From Sphingomonadales bacterium Ga0077557 (GTDB lineage: Bacteria; Pseudomonadota; Alphaproteobacteria; Sphingomonadales; Sphingomonadaceae), in contig LNFI01000040.1 in NCBI GenBank assembly GCA_001464615.1, positions 1-64,000 on the forward strand: a DNA stretch of 64,000 bases, read 5' to 3'. The translations under genes and the position numbers were made by a program. This document shows positions 34,693 through 42,987 of this stretch, one piece after another (within the stretch, counting starts at the first letter, position 1; each line of letters opens with the position of its first letter). The notes below the pieces were generated by a model. It did not search any database. It worked only from the letters and a program-made list of their open reading frames with translations, and was not told the DNA's origin.

Positions 34693-34907
34693 AGGGGATC
34701 GCTGCGTTCCTCCCTGCTCTGACGGCCACACTCCTGAGTGGTTGCGGGCAGTTGGTCGGCAAGGCCGAGCTGAAGTCCGATCCCAAGCAGCGCGCTGCAA
34801 TCCTGGCCGCCTGCGCCAACGGCACTCACAACGATGCCCAGGAGTGCAGCAACGCCAAGGACGTCGAGAACGCTGACAAGCTCGAGCGTTCGCTGGGTCA
34901 CAAATAA
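34689..34907 (+). CDS. EexN-like entry-exclusion lipoprotein
   Basis: A 72-aa lipoprotein (GTG start) with lipobox LLSGC at residues 15-19. The mature part has the pattern R-A-A-I-L-A-A-C...C-S-N-A found in EexN-type lipoproteins encoded between virB5 and virB6 in conjugative loci. Such proteins block entry of the same element into a cell that already has it. A VirB7-like role is an alternative. Confidence 0.72.
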   Translation: MKGIAAFLPALTATLLSGCGQLVGKAELKSDPKQRAAILAACANGTHNDAQECSNAKDVENADKLERSLGHK

Positions 34908-34922
34908 GCGAGGATACTGGCC

Positions 34923-35870
34923 ATGGCGTCCACACTCTTCGCGGATATTTATACCAACATCGACGGGAAGCTCGATCTCTTCCTCAACGAGCGTCTCAAC
35001 AACGTCATTGAGGTCGTGAGAGGACCGCTGGCGCTTGGCCTGGTCATCTACATCGCGCTGTATGGGTACATGGTGATGCGCGGTATCGTCAGCGAGCCCT
35101 GGGGCGAGCTGGTCTACCGGATGGTGAAGCTGTGCCTGCTCTACGTTGCGGCCACGACGGTCGCTTATTCGGAGTGGATCACGAACCCGCTTTTCCACGG
35201 GATGCCGGATGCAATCTCCCAGGCGCTGGCGGGCAAGACCATCACCAGCGTCGGTGCGGTGTTCGACGATTACTTCGGGCAGGTCGATTCCATCGTCCTG
35301 ATCATCCGGACGGAAGCCGCGACCTATCTCGACATCAACCCCTGGAAGCTCGTCCTGCTCACGCTGGCGGTAGCGATTTACGGTTTAGCGGGCCTCTCTG
35401 CGGCGATCGGGTTTGCGATCACCGTGTTCGCAAAGGTGGCGCTCGCCGTCGTGATCGCGCTCGGGCCGATTTTTATCGCGCTGTCGCTGTTCGAGACCAC
35501 CCGCCGGTTCTTCTACGGGTGGCTGGGACAGGTGTTCAACTACATCGTCCTGATGGCTGTGATCATCGCCATCACGGCCCTGATCACCGATCTCGGCGCT
35601 ACAGCACTGACCGCGGCCGAAGGCACGCCTGACGTGACGATCGGCGCTGTATTGTTCGCGGTATATATCTTCCTCGGCACAATCTTCTTTTTCCAGGCGC
35701 CGTCGATCGCGACGGGCATCGCCGGCGGCGCTGCGGCCGGGGTCGGAGCTTTTGCGGGGTCCGCTTGGGGAACCATGGCTGCACCGTTCCAGCAAGCCCG
35801 CGCCACACGCAATAGCCGCAATCTCGAACGTGCCGCCGGTCGCGGTGGTTCGGTCAGCCGCGCCTTATGA
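34923..35870 (+). CDS. virB6: VirB6/TrbL-type inner-membrane channel protein
   Basis: A 315-aa polytopic protein with about six hydrophobic segments (for example around residues 33-53, 57-76, 135-160, 165-185, 200-225, 240-260) and the family ALGPIFIALSLFETTRRFFYGW signature, here split over two segments. It should form part of the DNA path through the inner membrane. Its stop overlaps the next start (ATGA). Confidence 0.9.
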   Translation: MASTLFADIYTNIDGKLDLFLNERLNNVIEVVRGPLALGLVIYIALYGYMVMRGIVSEPWGELVYRMVKLCLLYVAATTVAYSEWITNPLFHGMPDAISQALAGKTITSVGAVFDDYFGQVDSIVLIIRTEAATYLDINPWKLVLLTLAVAIYGLAGLSAAIGFAITVFAKVALAVVIALGPIFIALSLFETTRRFFYGWLGQVFNYIVLMAVIIAITALITDLGATALTAAEGTPDVTIGAVLFAVYIFLGTIFFFQAPSIATGIAGGAAAGVGAFAGSAWGTMAAPFQQARATRNSRNLERAAGRGGSVSRAL

Positions 35871-35884
35871 CCAGGGAAAATTCC

Positions 35885-36202
35885 ATGACGAGTTCATCAA
35901 CGCCCATCCACATCCTGCGCAGTTCGGTCGCACTGCTGATGATCCTTCCTTCCATGTCGAGCGGGGCTTCTGGCCCGAAAAAGCTGCCCGTCTGTAACGG
36001 GAAGCACCTGCGCGACGTGAATATTTACGGTAGCGTCCTACCCGGCTCGCCGATCCCGGGCGTCGTAGCGCCCCCTGCCCCGCCGCCTGTCCCGCCGGTC
36101 ATCCAACCGCCCGAAGGTGCATCAGCGCCGCCACCGGTTCCGGTTCCCGCGCCAGACAAGACCTCCATGCGGGATGCGCCCCGCAATCATGGGAGCTGCT
36201 GA
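35885..36202 (+). CDS. short proline-rich exported protein (VirB7 position)
   Basis: A 105-aa protein from ATG 35885 (AGGGAA 8 bases upstream); an in-frame ATG at 35867 overlaps virB6. It has an N-terminal hydrophobic segment (ILRSSVALLMILPSM), one cysteine in PVCNGKHLRDVNIYG, then a long Pro-rich tail. The place between virB6 and virB8 is that of virB7, but the lipobox is not canonical, so I leave it unnamed. Confidence 0.6.
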   Translation: MTSSSTPIHILRSSVALLMILPSMSSGASGPKKLPVCNGKHLRDVNIYGSVLPGSPIPGVVAPPAPPPVPPVIQPPEGASAPPPVPVPAPDKTSMRDAPRNHGSC

Positions 36203-36204
36203 CC

Positions 36205-36894
36205 ATGCGCAGCCAGGTCGAGGGCGTACCCGCGAAGGACGCAGAACTCTATTTCGGTCAGGCGCGGTCCTGGGACCAGGACCGGCAGCGCAAATCGTTG
36301 CGCTCCGAACGCATTGCGTGGATCGTGGCTGCCCTGGCATTGCTGGTGTCAGCCGCCGAAGGCTTCGCTCTCGCCGGACTTGCTCCGCTCAAGACGGTGA
36401 TGCCCTATATCATCCGGGTCAACCAAACGACGGGCGCCGTCGACGTCCAGACCACGCTCACTCAAAAGCCGATGCGCTATGACGAGGCGGTGACGAAATT
36501 CTTCCTGGCCCAGTACGTCAGGGCACGCGAGAGCTGGCTGTCGGCTGCGGCCGAAGAGAATTTCAGAGCGGTCACGATCTTGTCCGAGCCTGGCGAACAG
36601 CAGCGCTGGGGCCGCTTCTTCAGCTCAAACAATCAAAACAGCCCGCAGGTCGTCTGGGGCAAGGGTGCGACCGTCCAGGCACGCGTTCGCAACATCGCCT
36701 TTATCAACGATCGCGTCGCCAATGTGCGCTTCACGCGCACGGTCCAGACCGACACCGACACGCAGAGCACCGACTGGATCGCGACCGTGACGTTCCGGTA
36801 TACGAACGCGCCGATGGCCGAAGGGGATCGCTACCGCAATCCGCTAGGCTTTCAGGTCGAGAACTACCGGGCCGACCCGGAGGTGGTGCGGTGA
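36205..36894 (+). CDS. virB8: VirB8-type assembly factor
   Basis: A 229-aa bitopic membrane protein: a short cytoplasmic N-terminus, one helix at about residues 37-60, then a periplasmic NTF2-like domain with the MPYIIRV strand and FFLAQYVRARESW helix of VirB8. It connects inner-membrane parts with the VirB9/VirB10 core. virB9 starts 4 bp inside its end. Confidence 0.92.
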   Translation: MRSQVEGVPAKDAELYFGQARSWDQDRQRKSLRSERIAWIVAALALLVSAAEGFALAGLAPLKTVMPYIIRVNQTTGAVDVQTTLTQKPMRYDEAVTKFFLAQYVRARESWLSAAAEENFRAVTILSEPGEQQRWGRFFSSNNQNSPQVVWGKGATVQARVRNIAFINDRVANVRFTRTVQTDTDTQSTDWIATVTFRYTNAPMAEGDRYRNPLGFQVENYRADPEVVR

Positions 36895-37748
36895 ACCGGC
36901 TCGTTTGCCTCGCAAGCGCTGTCGCGCTGATCGCTGCCCCTGCCCTTGCCGAGGATACGCCGCGCGGCGGCCCCTCGGACCCGCGCGTAAAGTTCGTCGA
37001 GTATCAGGAAACGCAGGTCTACCGGATTGTCGGCACCTTCCGCACCGCGACCCAGATCGTGCTCGGTGCCGATGAGACGATTGAGCATGTGGCGCTCGGC
37101 GACACGGTGTCGTGGGAAGTTGCTGTCGCTGGCCATATCCTGTTCCTGAAACCACGCGAACGTGCGGGGCCGACCAACCTCATCGTCACGACCAATCGGG
37201 GCGGTGAGCTCCGCAACTACGCCTTCGAGCTTACCGCGCGTCGAGGACCGATCAGCAGCAAGAGCGCCAATACCTATTTTCAGGTTCGCTTCCGGTCTCC
37301 GCGTGACGAGGCCGAGCGCGCGGCGCGTATGCAGGCGACACGGGAGGCGCAGCGCGTGGCAGCGCTGCAGGCAAGCGTCGTCCGGGGAGCCCTCGACCAT
37401 GGCGTGATCGAGGGTCCGCGCAATCTGAACTACAAGGTCCAGGGATCGAGCGATCTGCAGCCATCGGAGATTTCCGACAATGGCCAGTTCACGGTTCTGC
37501 GCTTCCCCGGCAATCACGAGATCCCAGCCATTTACATGGTGCGACCAGATGGGACCGAGACGCTGGTCCCCTTCGACGTTCGGGACGAGTTCGTGGTCGT
37601 GCACATTGTCACAGCCCAACTCCGACTGCGGCGAAACCGGGAAGTGCTCTGCATCTATAACCTGGCCCCGACACCTTACGGCATCGATCACGGCACGAAC
37701 ACCGCATCGCCGCACGTCGAGCGCACCATGCAAGACCCGAAGGAGTGA
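36891..37748 (+). CDS. virB9: VirB9-type outer-membrane core protein
   Basis: A 285-aa periplasmic protein with GTG start. It has a signal peptide ending ALAED (about residue 21), the N-terminal QVYRI / ETIEHVALGD strands and C-terminal β-domain of VirB9 (GNHEIPAIYMV). It forms the outer ring with VirB10. The virB10 gene follows after a 5-bp gap. Confidence 0.92.
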   Translation: MNRLVCLASAVALIAAPALAEDTPRGGPSDPRVKFVEYQETQVYRIVGTFRTATQIVLGADETIEHVALGDTVSWEVAVAGHILFLKPRERAGPTNLIVTTNRGGELRNYAFELTARRGPISSKSANTYFQVRFRSPRDEAERAARMQATREAQRVAALQASVVRGALDHGVIEGPRNLNYKVQGSSDLQPSEISDNGQFTVLRFPGNHEIPAIYMVRPDGTETLVPFDVRDEFVVVHIVTAQLRLRRNREVLCIYNLAPTPYGIDHGTNTASPHVERTMQDPKE

Positions 37749-37753
37749 GCGCG

Positions 37754-38977
37754 ATGGACGAATTTGCGCCAGAAGACCGCCGTCGCCCACAGGGTGATCC
37801 GACCCCGGAACGCGACGAGATCGTCCGCGAACGCGGCATCGATCCGATCGGTGGCATGACGCCGGCGAAGCGAAACGGTGCCCTGATCTTTGCCGGCACC
37901 GCGATGGTGCTCGGCATTCTGTGGGTAAATTCAGGAACGGGTAGCAAGACCGCTGGCAACCTGATGGCAAAGCCCGAGGCTACCGCCCGACGCACCGATC
38001 TGGCAGCGCGCGAGACGGTTGCCTATGATGCGGTCGCGGTCCGGCCGAAACCCCTGGGCGCGGTCCCGGACCCGAATGCGCCCGTCATCAACCCGCCACC
38101 CGGCGCCCGCGACGTCGGCCCGGACGGTCAGATTGTACCGGCAATGCAGCCTGGGGCCGCGCCGACGGCGACCGCACCGACCAAAGGCCAGAACCTGGCA
38201 GACCAGGCGCGGCGATCGACATTGATCGCTTATGGCGGTCGCGCGCCGATCCCAGGTTCGGCCGCTGCCAATGGCGCGCCGGCTGACCCCAGCGAGGCGG
38301 GCGGCGGTGACGGGCAGGCAGCACCAGGCGCCCGCGGCACCCCGAATGCGCTCGATGCGCTGCGGCAGAGCTCGGCCGTCGGGGAAGCGCGCGCAGCGAT
38401 GCTCCCCAATCGCAACTATCTCGTCACCGCCGGCACGTTGATCCCGTGCATCCTGCAAACCGCGATGAATTCGGCCCAACCCGGCTACACATCCTGCCTG
38501 ATCCCGCGCGACGTCTATTCCGAAAATGGCCGTGTCGTCTTGATGGAGAAGGGCACGAAGGTGCTCGGCGAGTATCATGGCGGCATCCAGCAAGGGCAGA
38601 ACCGTCTGTTCGTGCTCTGGACGCGCGCGGTCACGCCGCAGGGGGTTCGCATCGACCTGGCTTCGCCGGGCTCGGACGCGCTTGGCCGCGCGGGCATCGC
38701 CGGATCCGTCGACACCTTCTTCTGGGCGCGGTTCGGCAGTGCGCTGCTGCTCTCGCTGGTCGATGACGCCGCCTACATCGCGGGGCAATCGGTTTCGGGT
38801 GGCAGCAACAACTTCAACAACACCACACGGACGCCGAGCGAGGGCGCTGGGATCGCGCTACAGAACAGCATCAACATCAGACCCGTTCTGAAGAAGAACC
38901 AGGGCGAAGAGGTCGGAATCTTCGTCGCCAAGGATTTCAACTTCGCCGACGTCTACAATCTGGAGCTGCGGCGCTGA
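37754..38977 (+). CDS. virB10: VirB10-type core protein
   Basis: A 407-aa TonB-like protein: cytoplasmic N-terminus, one membrane helix at about residues 38-56, a Pro-rich middle, then the β-barrel domain with TLIPCILQTAMNSA, GTKVLGEYHGG and DFNFADVY at the end. ATG 37754 has AAGGAG at 37739-37744; a GTG at 37745 is too close to that site. VirB10 spans both membranes and transmits energy to the outer pore. Confidence 0.93.
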   Translation: MDEFAPEDRRRPQGDPTPERDEIVRERGIDPIGGMTPAKRNGALIFAGTAMVLGILWVNSGTGSKTAGNLMAKPEATARRTDLAARETVAYDAVAVRPKPLGAVPDPNAPVINPPPGARDVGPDGQIVPAMQPGAAPTATAPTKGQNLADQARRSTLIAYGGRAPIPGSAAANGAPADPSEAGGGDGQAAPGARGTPNALDALRQSSAVGEARAAMLPNRNYLVTAGTLIPCILQTAMNSAQPGYTSCLIPRDVYSENGRVVLMEKGTKVLGEYHGGIQQGQNRLFVLWTRAVTPQGVRIDLASPGSDALGRAGIAGSVDTFFWARFGSALLLSLVDDAAYIAGQSVSGGSNNFNNTTRTPSEGAGIALQNSINIRPVLKKNQGEEVGIFVAKDFNFADVYNLELRR

Positions 38978-38979
38978 AC

Positions 38980-39984
38980 GTGAGCGACACCGCGGTCCTT
39001 CGCCATTACCTCGCGCCGATCCTGCCGCTGCTCGAGCCGGCCGAGGTCACCGAGCTTGTGATAAACAAGCCCGGCGAGGTCGGAATCGAGGACCATCTGG
39101 GCTGGCATTGGCACACTGTCCCCGAACTCGACAGCGAATGGCTCGCGACCCTCGCCGTTGCGGCCGCAAGCTTTACCCGACAGGACGTGAATGCGGAGAC
39201 GCCGATCTGCTCGACAATCCTGCCAGGGGGCGAGCGTTGCCAGATCGTGATCCCGTCGGTGACGCCGACGGGTGCGCCGTCCTTCACCGTCCGCAAGCCT
39301 TCGCGCGTAACCCTCGCGATCGACGAACTCGCGCGGGTCGGCCTCTTCACGGGCACGCGCGCTGCGGCGCAAGGCCTTGGCGAAGTCGATGCCCAGCTTA
39401 TCGCGCAGCGCGACCTCGGCGATTGGCCCGCTTTCTTTCGAACGGCCGTCGCCGCCCGCAAGAACATCCTGGTCAGCGGCGCGACCGGTTCGGGCAAAAC
39501 CACGTTCGCCAAGGCGTTGATCCAGCTGATCCCGCCCGAGGAACGGCTGCTGACGATTGAGGATACGCGCGAGCTCGTCGTCGAGCATCGCAACGTCGTT
39601 CATATGGTCTATTCAAGCGAACGACAGGGCCTGGCCAAGGTCGGCCCCAAGCAGCTGCTCGAAAGCGCGCTGCGGATGCGGCCCGATCGCATCCTGCTAC
39701 AGGAACTGCGCGACGGGACGGCCTTTTTCTATCTGCGCAACGTCAATTCGGGCCACCCCGGATCGATTACGACGGTCCATGCCGGCTCGGCGATGGGCGC
39801 CTTCGAACAGCTGACCTTGTTGGTGAAGGAGTCCGAGGGCGGCCGGGATCTCGCCCGTGACGACATTCGTGGCCTGCTCCGCATGCTGGTCGATGTCGTC
39901 GTCCAGACGCGCAAGCGCGCCGGCAAATTCGAAGTCGAGGAGGTGTATTTTGATCCGCCTGTCGGACGCGCGGCCGCTCACTAA
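38980..39984 (+). CDS. virB11: VirB11-type traffic ATPase
   Basis: A 334-aa hexameric secretion ATPase (GTG start). Walker A GATGSGKT is at residues 167-174, followed by EDTRELV (Asp box) and GHPGSITTVHAGS (His box). It switches the channel between pilus assembly and DNA export. The virD4 start lies inside its 3' end. Confidence 0.95.
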   Translation: MSDTAVLRHYLAPILPLLEPAEVTELVINKPGEVGIEDHLGWHWHTVPELDSEWLATLAVAAASFTRQDVNAETPICSTILPGGERCQIVIPSVTPTGAPSFTVRKPSRVTLAIDELARVGLFTGTRAAAQGLGEVDAQLIAQRDLGDWPAFFRTAVAARKNILVSGATGSGKTTFAKALIQLIPPEERLLTIEDTRELVVEHRNVVHMVYSSERQGLAKVGPKQLLESALRMRPDRILLQELRDGTAFFYLRNVNSGHPGSITTVHAGSAMGAFEQLTLLVKESEGGRDLARDDIRGLLRMLVDVVVQTRKRAGKFEVEEVYFDPPVGRAAAH

Positions 39985-41947
39985 GGTCGCGATCATTGCC
40001 GGGATTCTTGCAGCGGCGCTTTTGGCATGCGCGCTCTGCGCCGTGCTGGTCGCGCTGGTCGGCCTCAAACAGATCGGGCCGCAGATGGACGTCTCGGCCG
40101 TGCCGGCGTGGCTCTGGTATTATCGCGGTGATCCGCTCCTGCACCTCTGGCTCAAGCGCGGCGCGCTGGTCAGCGGCGCCACCGCGTTCGTGATCCTGCT
40201 TGTCATTCTCAAGCGCGGCCGCTCCCTGCACGGCGAGGCACGCTTTGCAAACGAGGGCGAAATCCGGCGCGAGCATTTGCGCAGCACGTCCGGGATCATC
40301 GTAGGACAAAAAGGCGGCCGCTATCTCGTTTTTGGAGGCACCGAGCACGTTCTGCTCGAAGCACCGACCCGTGCCGGTAAAGGTGTCGGCGTCGTGATCC
40401 CCAATCTGCTAAGCTGGGCGGACTCGGTTGTTGTACTCGATGTAAAGCGCGAGAATTGGGACATCACCGCAGGGTTCCGGGCGCGGCATGGGCAAAAGGT
40501 CCATCTCTTCGATCCGCTCGACCCCGAAGGCCGGTCAGCTCGCTACAATCCGCTGAGCTTCATTGACCGGCTCGACGACACCGAGGTGATCAACGAACTC
40601 CAGAAGATCGGCGGAATGCTATTCCCCGCGCCTGAGAAGTCCGATCCCTTCTGGGCCGAGGCCGCCCGCGCGGCGTTTGTGGGGGTGGGCGCGCTGGTGG
40701 CGGCCAACCCGGCTTTGCCCTTCACGATCGGCGAGATTTACCGACGGCTGACGGAGGGCGATCCCAAGGTCGAACTACCCAAGGTCGTGGAGGAAGCACA
40801 GAAGCGCGGGCAGCGGCTGAGCCAGGCATGCGTTTCGGCACTGAGCGATTTCACTTCCGCGTCGGACAACACTTTTTCCGGTATCAAGCAGACGATCACA
40901 TCCAAGCTCAATCTGTGGCTCAACCCCTATGTCGACGCGGCGACTTCGGAGACCGACTTCGATCTGCGGCAGGTGCGTCGCGAGCGGATCTCGATCTATC
41001 TGGGGGTCTCGCCGGACAATATCGACCGGATCGCACCGGTCTATAATCTGTTCCTCCAGCAACTGATCGACCTCAACACGCGGGAACTGCCAGCGACCGG
41101 GGGCCAGGTGCCGGTTCTTGTCCTGCTCGATGAGTTTGCGCGCCTGGGCAAGGCCCCCGTCATCGCGTCCGCCTTTTCCTATGTCGCGGGATACGGCCTG
41201 CGGCTGTTGCCGGTGATCCAGAGCCGGTCGCAGCCGCGCGGCATATACGGCCCCGACGTCACCGACGAGATCATCGCCAATTGCGGCCTGGAGGTGGTGT
41301 TCACGCCCAAGGAATTGCGGGTGGCGAACGAGTTGTCCGAACGGCTCGGCTTCTTCACGATGAGCGTGAAATCGAAGAGCCGCACGATCCACGGGATGCT
41401 CGCCAATCGCAGCATTTCGGAGTCCGACCAGCGTCGTGCATTGATGATGCCGCAAGAGCTGATGCAGATGCCCAAGGGCGATCTGCTGTTGCTGCGTGGT
41501 GGCATTCCGCCGGTTCGCGCGCGCAAGATCGAGTATTTCCGGTTAAAGCGCTTCACCGACAGAATATCCGATCCGCCGAAGGTCGCGCCGCGGCTGATCC
41601 TGATGCGCCAGCCCAAATCCAACCCGACACAGGCAGGCGCAGCGACCGGTAGCGACCCCCTCGCGCAGGCGATTGAAGCGAAGCGCGCCGCCCTGCACGC
41701 GCCGCCACCCCCAAAGGAAGAGCCCGTCGTGACGCGCACTCTGACCGACGATGAACTGTCCGGCTATGCCGAGATCACCGATGACATGCTGGTGCTGGGT
41801 GAGCTTGAGGCGTTGCCGCCGCCCGGCGACGAGAAGGCGGCACTTGATTTCGTGATGGCGATGACCGCCCGCGCGGCGATTGAGCCGGAGGACGATGGCG
41901 ACCTTTCTGAAGCGCTAGTGACTGGGAGGCATGACCATGGCCGATAA
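39950..41947 (+). CDS. virD4: VirD4-type coupling protein
   Basis: A ~665-aa coupling ATPase that brings the relaxase-DNA complex to the channel. Two hydrophobic segments lie at about residues 10-35 and 60-78. Walker A-like APTRAGKG is at 138-145, Walker B is VLLDEFARLG. The TTG at 39950 is preferred because GAGGAGG stands 7 bases upstream and the product then begins just before the first helix. It overlaps virB11 by 35 bp. A coupling protein implies conjugative DNA transfer, not only protein export. Confidence 0.92.
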   Translation: MIRLSDARPLTKVAIIAGILAAALLACALCAVLVALVGLKQIGPQMDVSAVPAWLWYYRGDPLLHLWLKRGALVSGATAFVILLVILKRGRSLHGEARFANEGEIRREHLRSTSGIIVGQKGGRYLVFGGTEHVLLEAPTRAGKGVGVVIPNLLSWADSVVVLDVKRENWDITAGFRARHGQKVHLFDPLDPEGRSARYNPLSFIDRLDDTEVINELQKIGGMLFPAPEKSDPFWAEAARAAFVGVGALVAANPALPFTIGEIYRRLTEGDPKVELPKVVEEAQKRGQRLSQACVSALSDFTSASDNTFSGIKQTITSKLNLWLNPYVDAATSETDFDLRQVRRERISIYLGVSPDNIDRIAPVYNLFLQQLIDLNTRELPATGGQVPVLVLLDEFARLGKAPVIASAFSYVAGYGLRLLPVIQSRSQPRGIYGPDVTDEIIANCGLEVVFTPKELRVANELSERLGFFTMSVKSKSRTIHGMLANRSISESDQRRALMMPQELMQMPKGDLLLLRGGIPPVRARKIEYFRLKRFTDRISDPPKVAPRLILMRQPKSNPTQAGAATGSDPLAQAIEAKRAALHAPPPPKEEPVVTRTLTDDELSGYAEITDDMLVLGELEALPPPGDEKAALDFVMAMTARAAIEPEDDGDLSEALVTGRHDHGR

Positions 41948-42902
41948 GGAGAAGGCGCCGGCAACCAAGGCGCGCGGCAGGACCAACGGCGTCGCCATCG
42001 ACGACAAGGATCGCAGCAAAAGGGTAGCGTCTGGAGGCGTCATGGCCGAGCCTGAAGCTGTCGGGCAATCGAAGGGCGCGGAGCGAAAGACCGAGGACCC
42101 AGGCGTCACGGAGCGCAAGGTCGGGACCGACAAGAAGCTGAAAGCTCCCTCGGTCGAGGCGGGTGACATGCCCGAGGCGGTGCGCAAACGCTATTATGCC
42201 GACAAGGCGAAATGGTCGGGCGATCCCGCATACTTTACCTCAGCGGAAACGAAGGATCCGGCGTTTCGCGATCAGGGGCGTCGACTGGTCACGGCGACCG
42301 AGAGCCAGGAGGTGGTGAAGGATCTTGTCGCGATCGCCCAGCATCGTTCGTGGGACAGAATCCATGTCACCGGAACCGAGGCATTCCGGCGATCGGTGTG
42401 GTTGGAGGCGGGACAAAAGGGGCTCGAAGTCCGGGGCTATAAGCCGAATGATCGTGATCTGCAGGAGCTCGACCGGCTGCGCAGCGACGCGAGCAAGAAC
42501 ACGATTGCACCGATGGTCGCGCGCGATGCCACTGAAAGCCGCCACCCGGCTTCGGCGCGGCGATCGGAAGAGTCCCCTGCCCCTGCCCGCCAACCCGGTG
42601 AGCGCGTCGATGGACGTTCGCTGCCCAACGATCGCGCCGTCGATAGTCAAATGCGCGTCATGGAGGCGGTGATCCGGCGCACCCTGTTTGATAACCCCGA
42701 GGCGGTGACGCGGGTGATGACGGTCGCGCGCGCCCAACTCGATGCCCATGTGGCAGCCGGTCGGACGATCCAGCCCGCGGTCGTTCGCGATACCGGTGCG
42801 TCCGTACAACGCGGTCCTGAGCGTGGGCCCGCAGCGGAACGCGTGTTGCAAGCTCGGCAAGGACGTGATCACAAGCCGCCGGAGCGGAACCGATCCCGCT
42901 AA
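41937..42902 (+). CDS. LPD7-domain protein (relaxase-associated type)
   Basis: A 321-aa, very charged protein. Residues about 80-185 match the large-polyvalent-protein domain 7 (LPD7): RKRYYADKAKW, AFRDQGRRLVTATESQEVVKDLV, RIHVTGTEAFRRSVW, LEVRGYKP. LPD7 is often fused to or encoded by relaxase genes of alphaproteobacterial elements, but no relaxase motif is present here. ATG 41937 is preferred over 41931 because GGGAGG stands 7 bases upstream. The rest looks disordered. Confidence 0.78.
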   Translation: MADKEKAPATKARGRTNGVAIDDKDRSKRVASGGVMAEPEAVGQSKGAERKTEDPGVTERKVGTDKKLKAPSVEAGDMPEAVRKRYYADKAKWSGDPAYFTSAETKDPAFRDQGRRLVTATESQEVVKDLVAIAQHRSWDRIHVTGTEAFRRSVWLEAGQKGLEVRGYKPNDRDLQELDRLRSDASKNTIAPMVARDATESRHPASARRSEESPAPARQPGERVDGRSLPNDRAVDSQMRVMEAVIRRTLFDNPEAVTRVMTVARAQLDAHVAAGRTIQPAVVRDTGASVQRGPERGPAAERVLQARQGRDHKPPERNRSR

Positions 42903-42930
42903 TCCTCCAGCCCAAATTCCCTGCGCAGTA

Positions 42931-42972
42931 AATATGGACATATTAGCGAAGATTCGCTATTTGGACCATATT
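42931..42972. promoter_or_regulatory. 42-bp near-palindrome, probable autoregulatory operator of the AbiE-like unit
   Basis: Two 20-bp arms (42931-42950 and 42953-42972) match as inverted repeats at 16 of 20 positions around a GA centre. A possible promoter lies inside it: -35-like TGGACA (42935-42940), 17-bp spacer, -10-like TATTTG (42958-42963). Transcription would start near 42970, just before the ATG at 42988. AbiEi antitoxins are known to repress their own promoter through inverted repeats, so this is probably the operator. Confidence 0.62.
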
Positions 42973-42987
42973 CACTGGACATCAAAT

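Noticed and set aside
39857..42902. Relaxase function in the VirD4 or LPD7 reading frames
   Set aside because: VirD4 has only coupling-protein motifs, and the LPD7 protein has no HUH triad or relaxase tyrosines.
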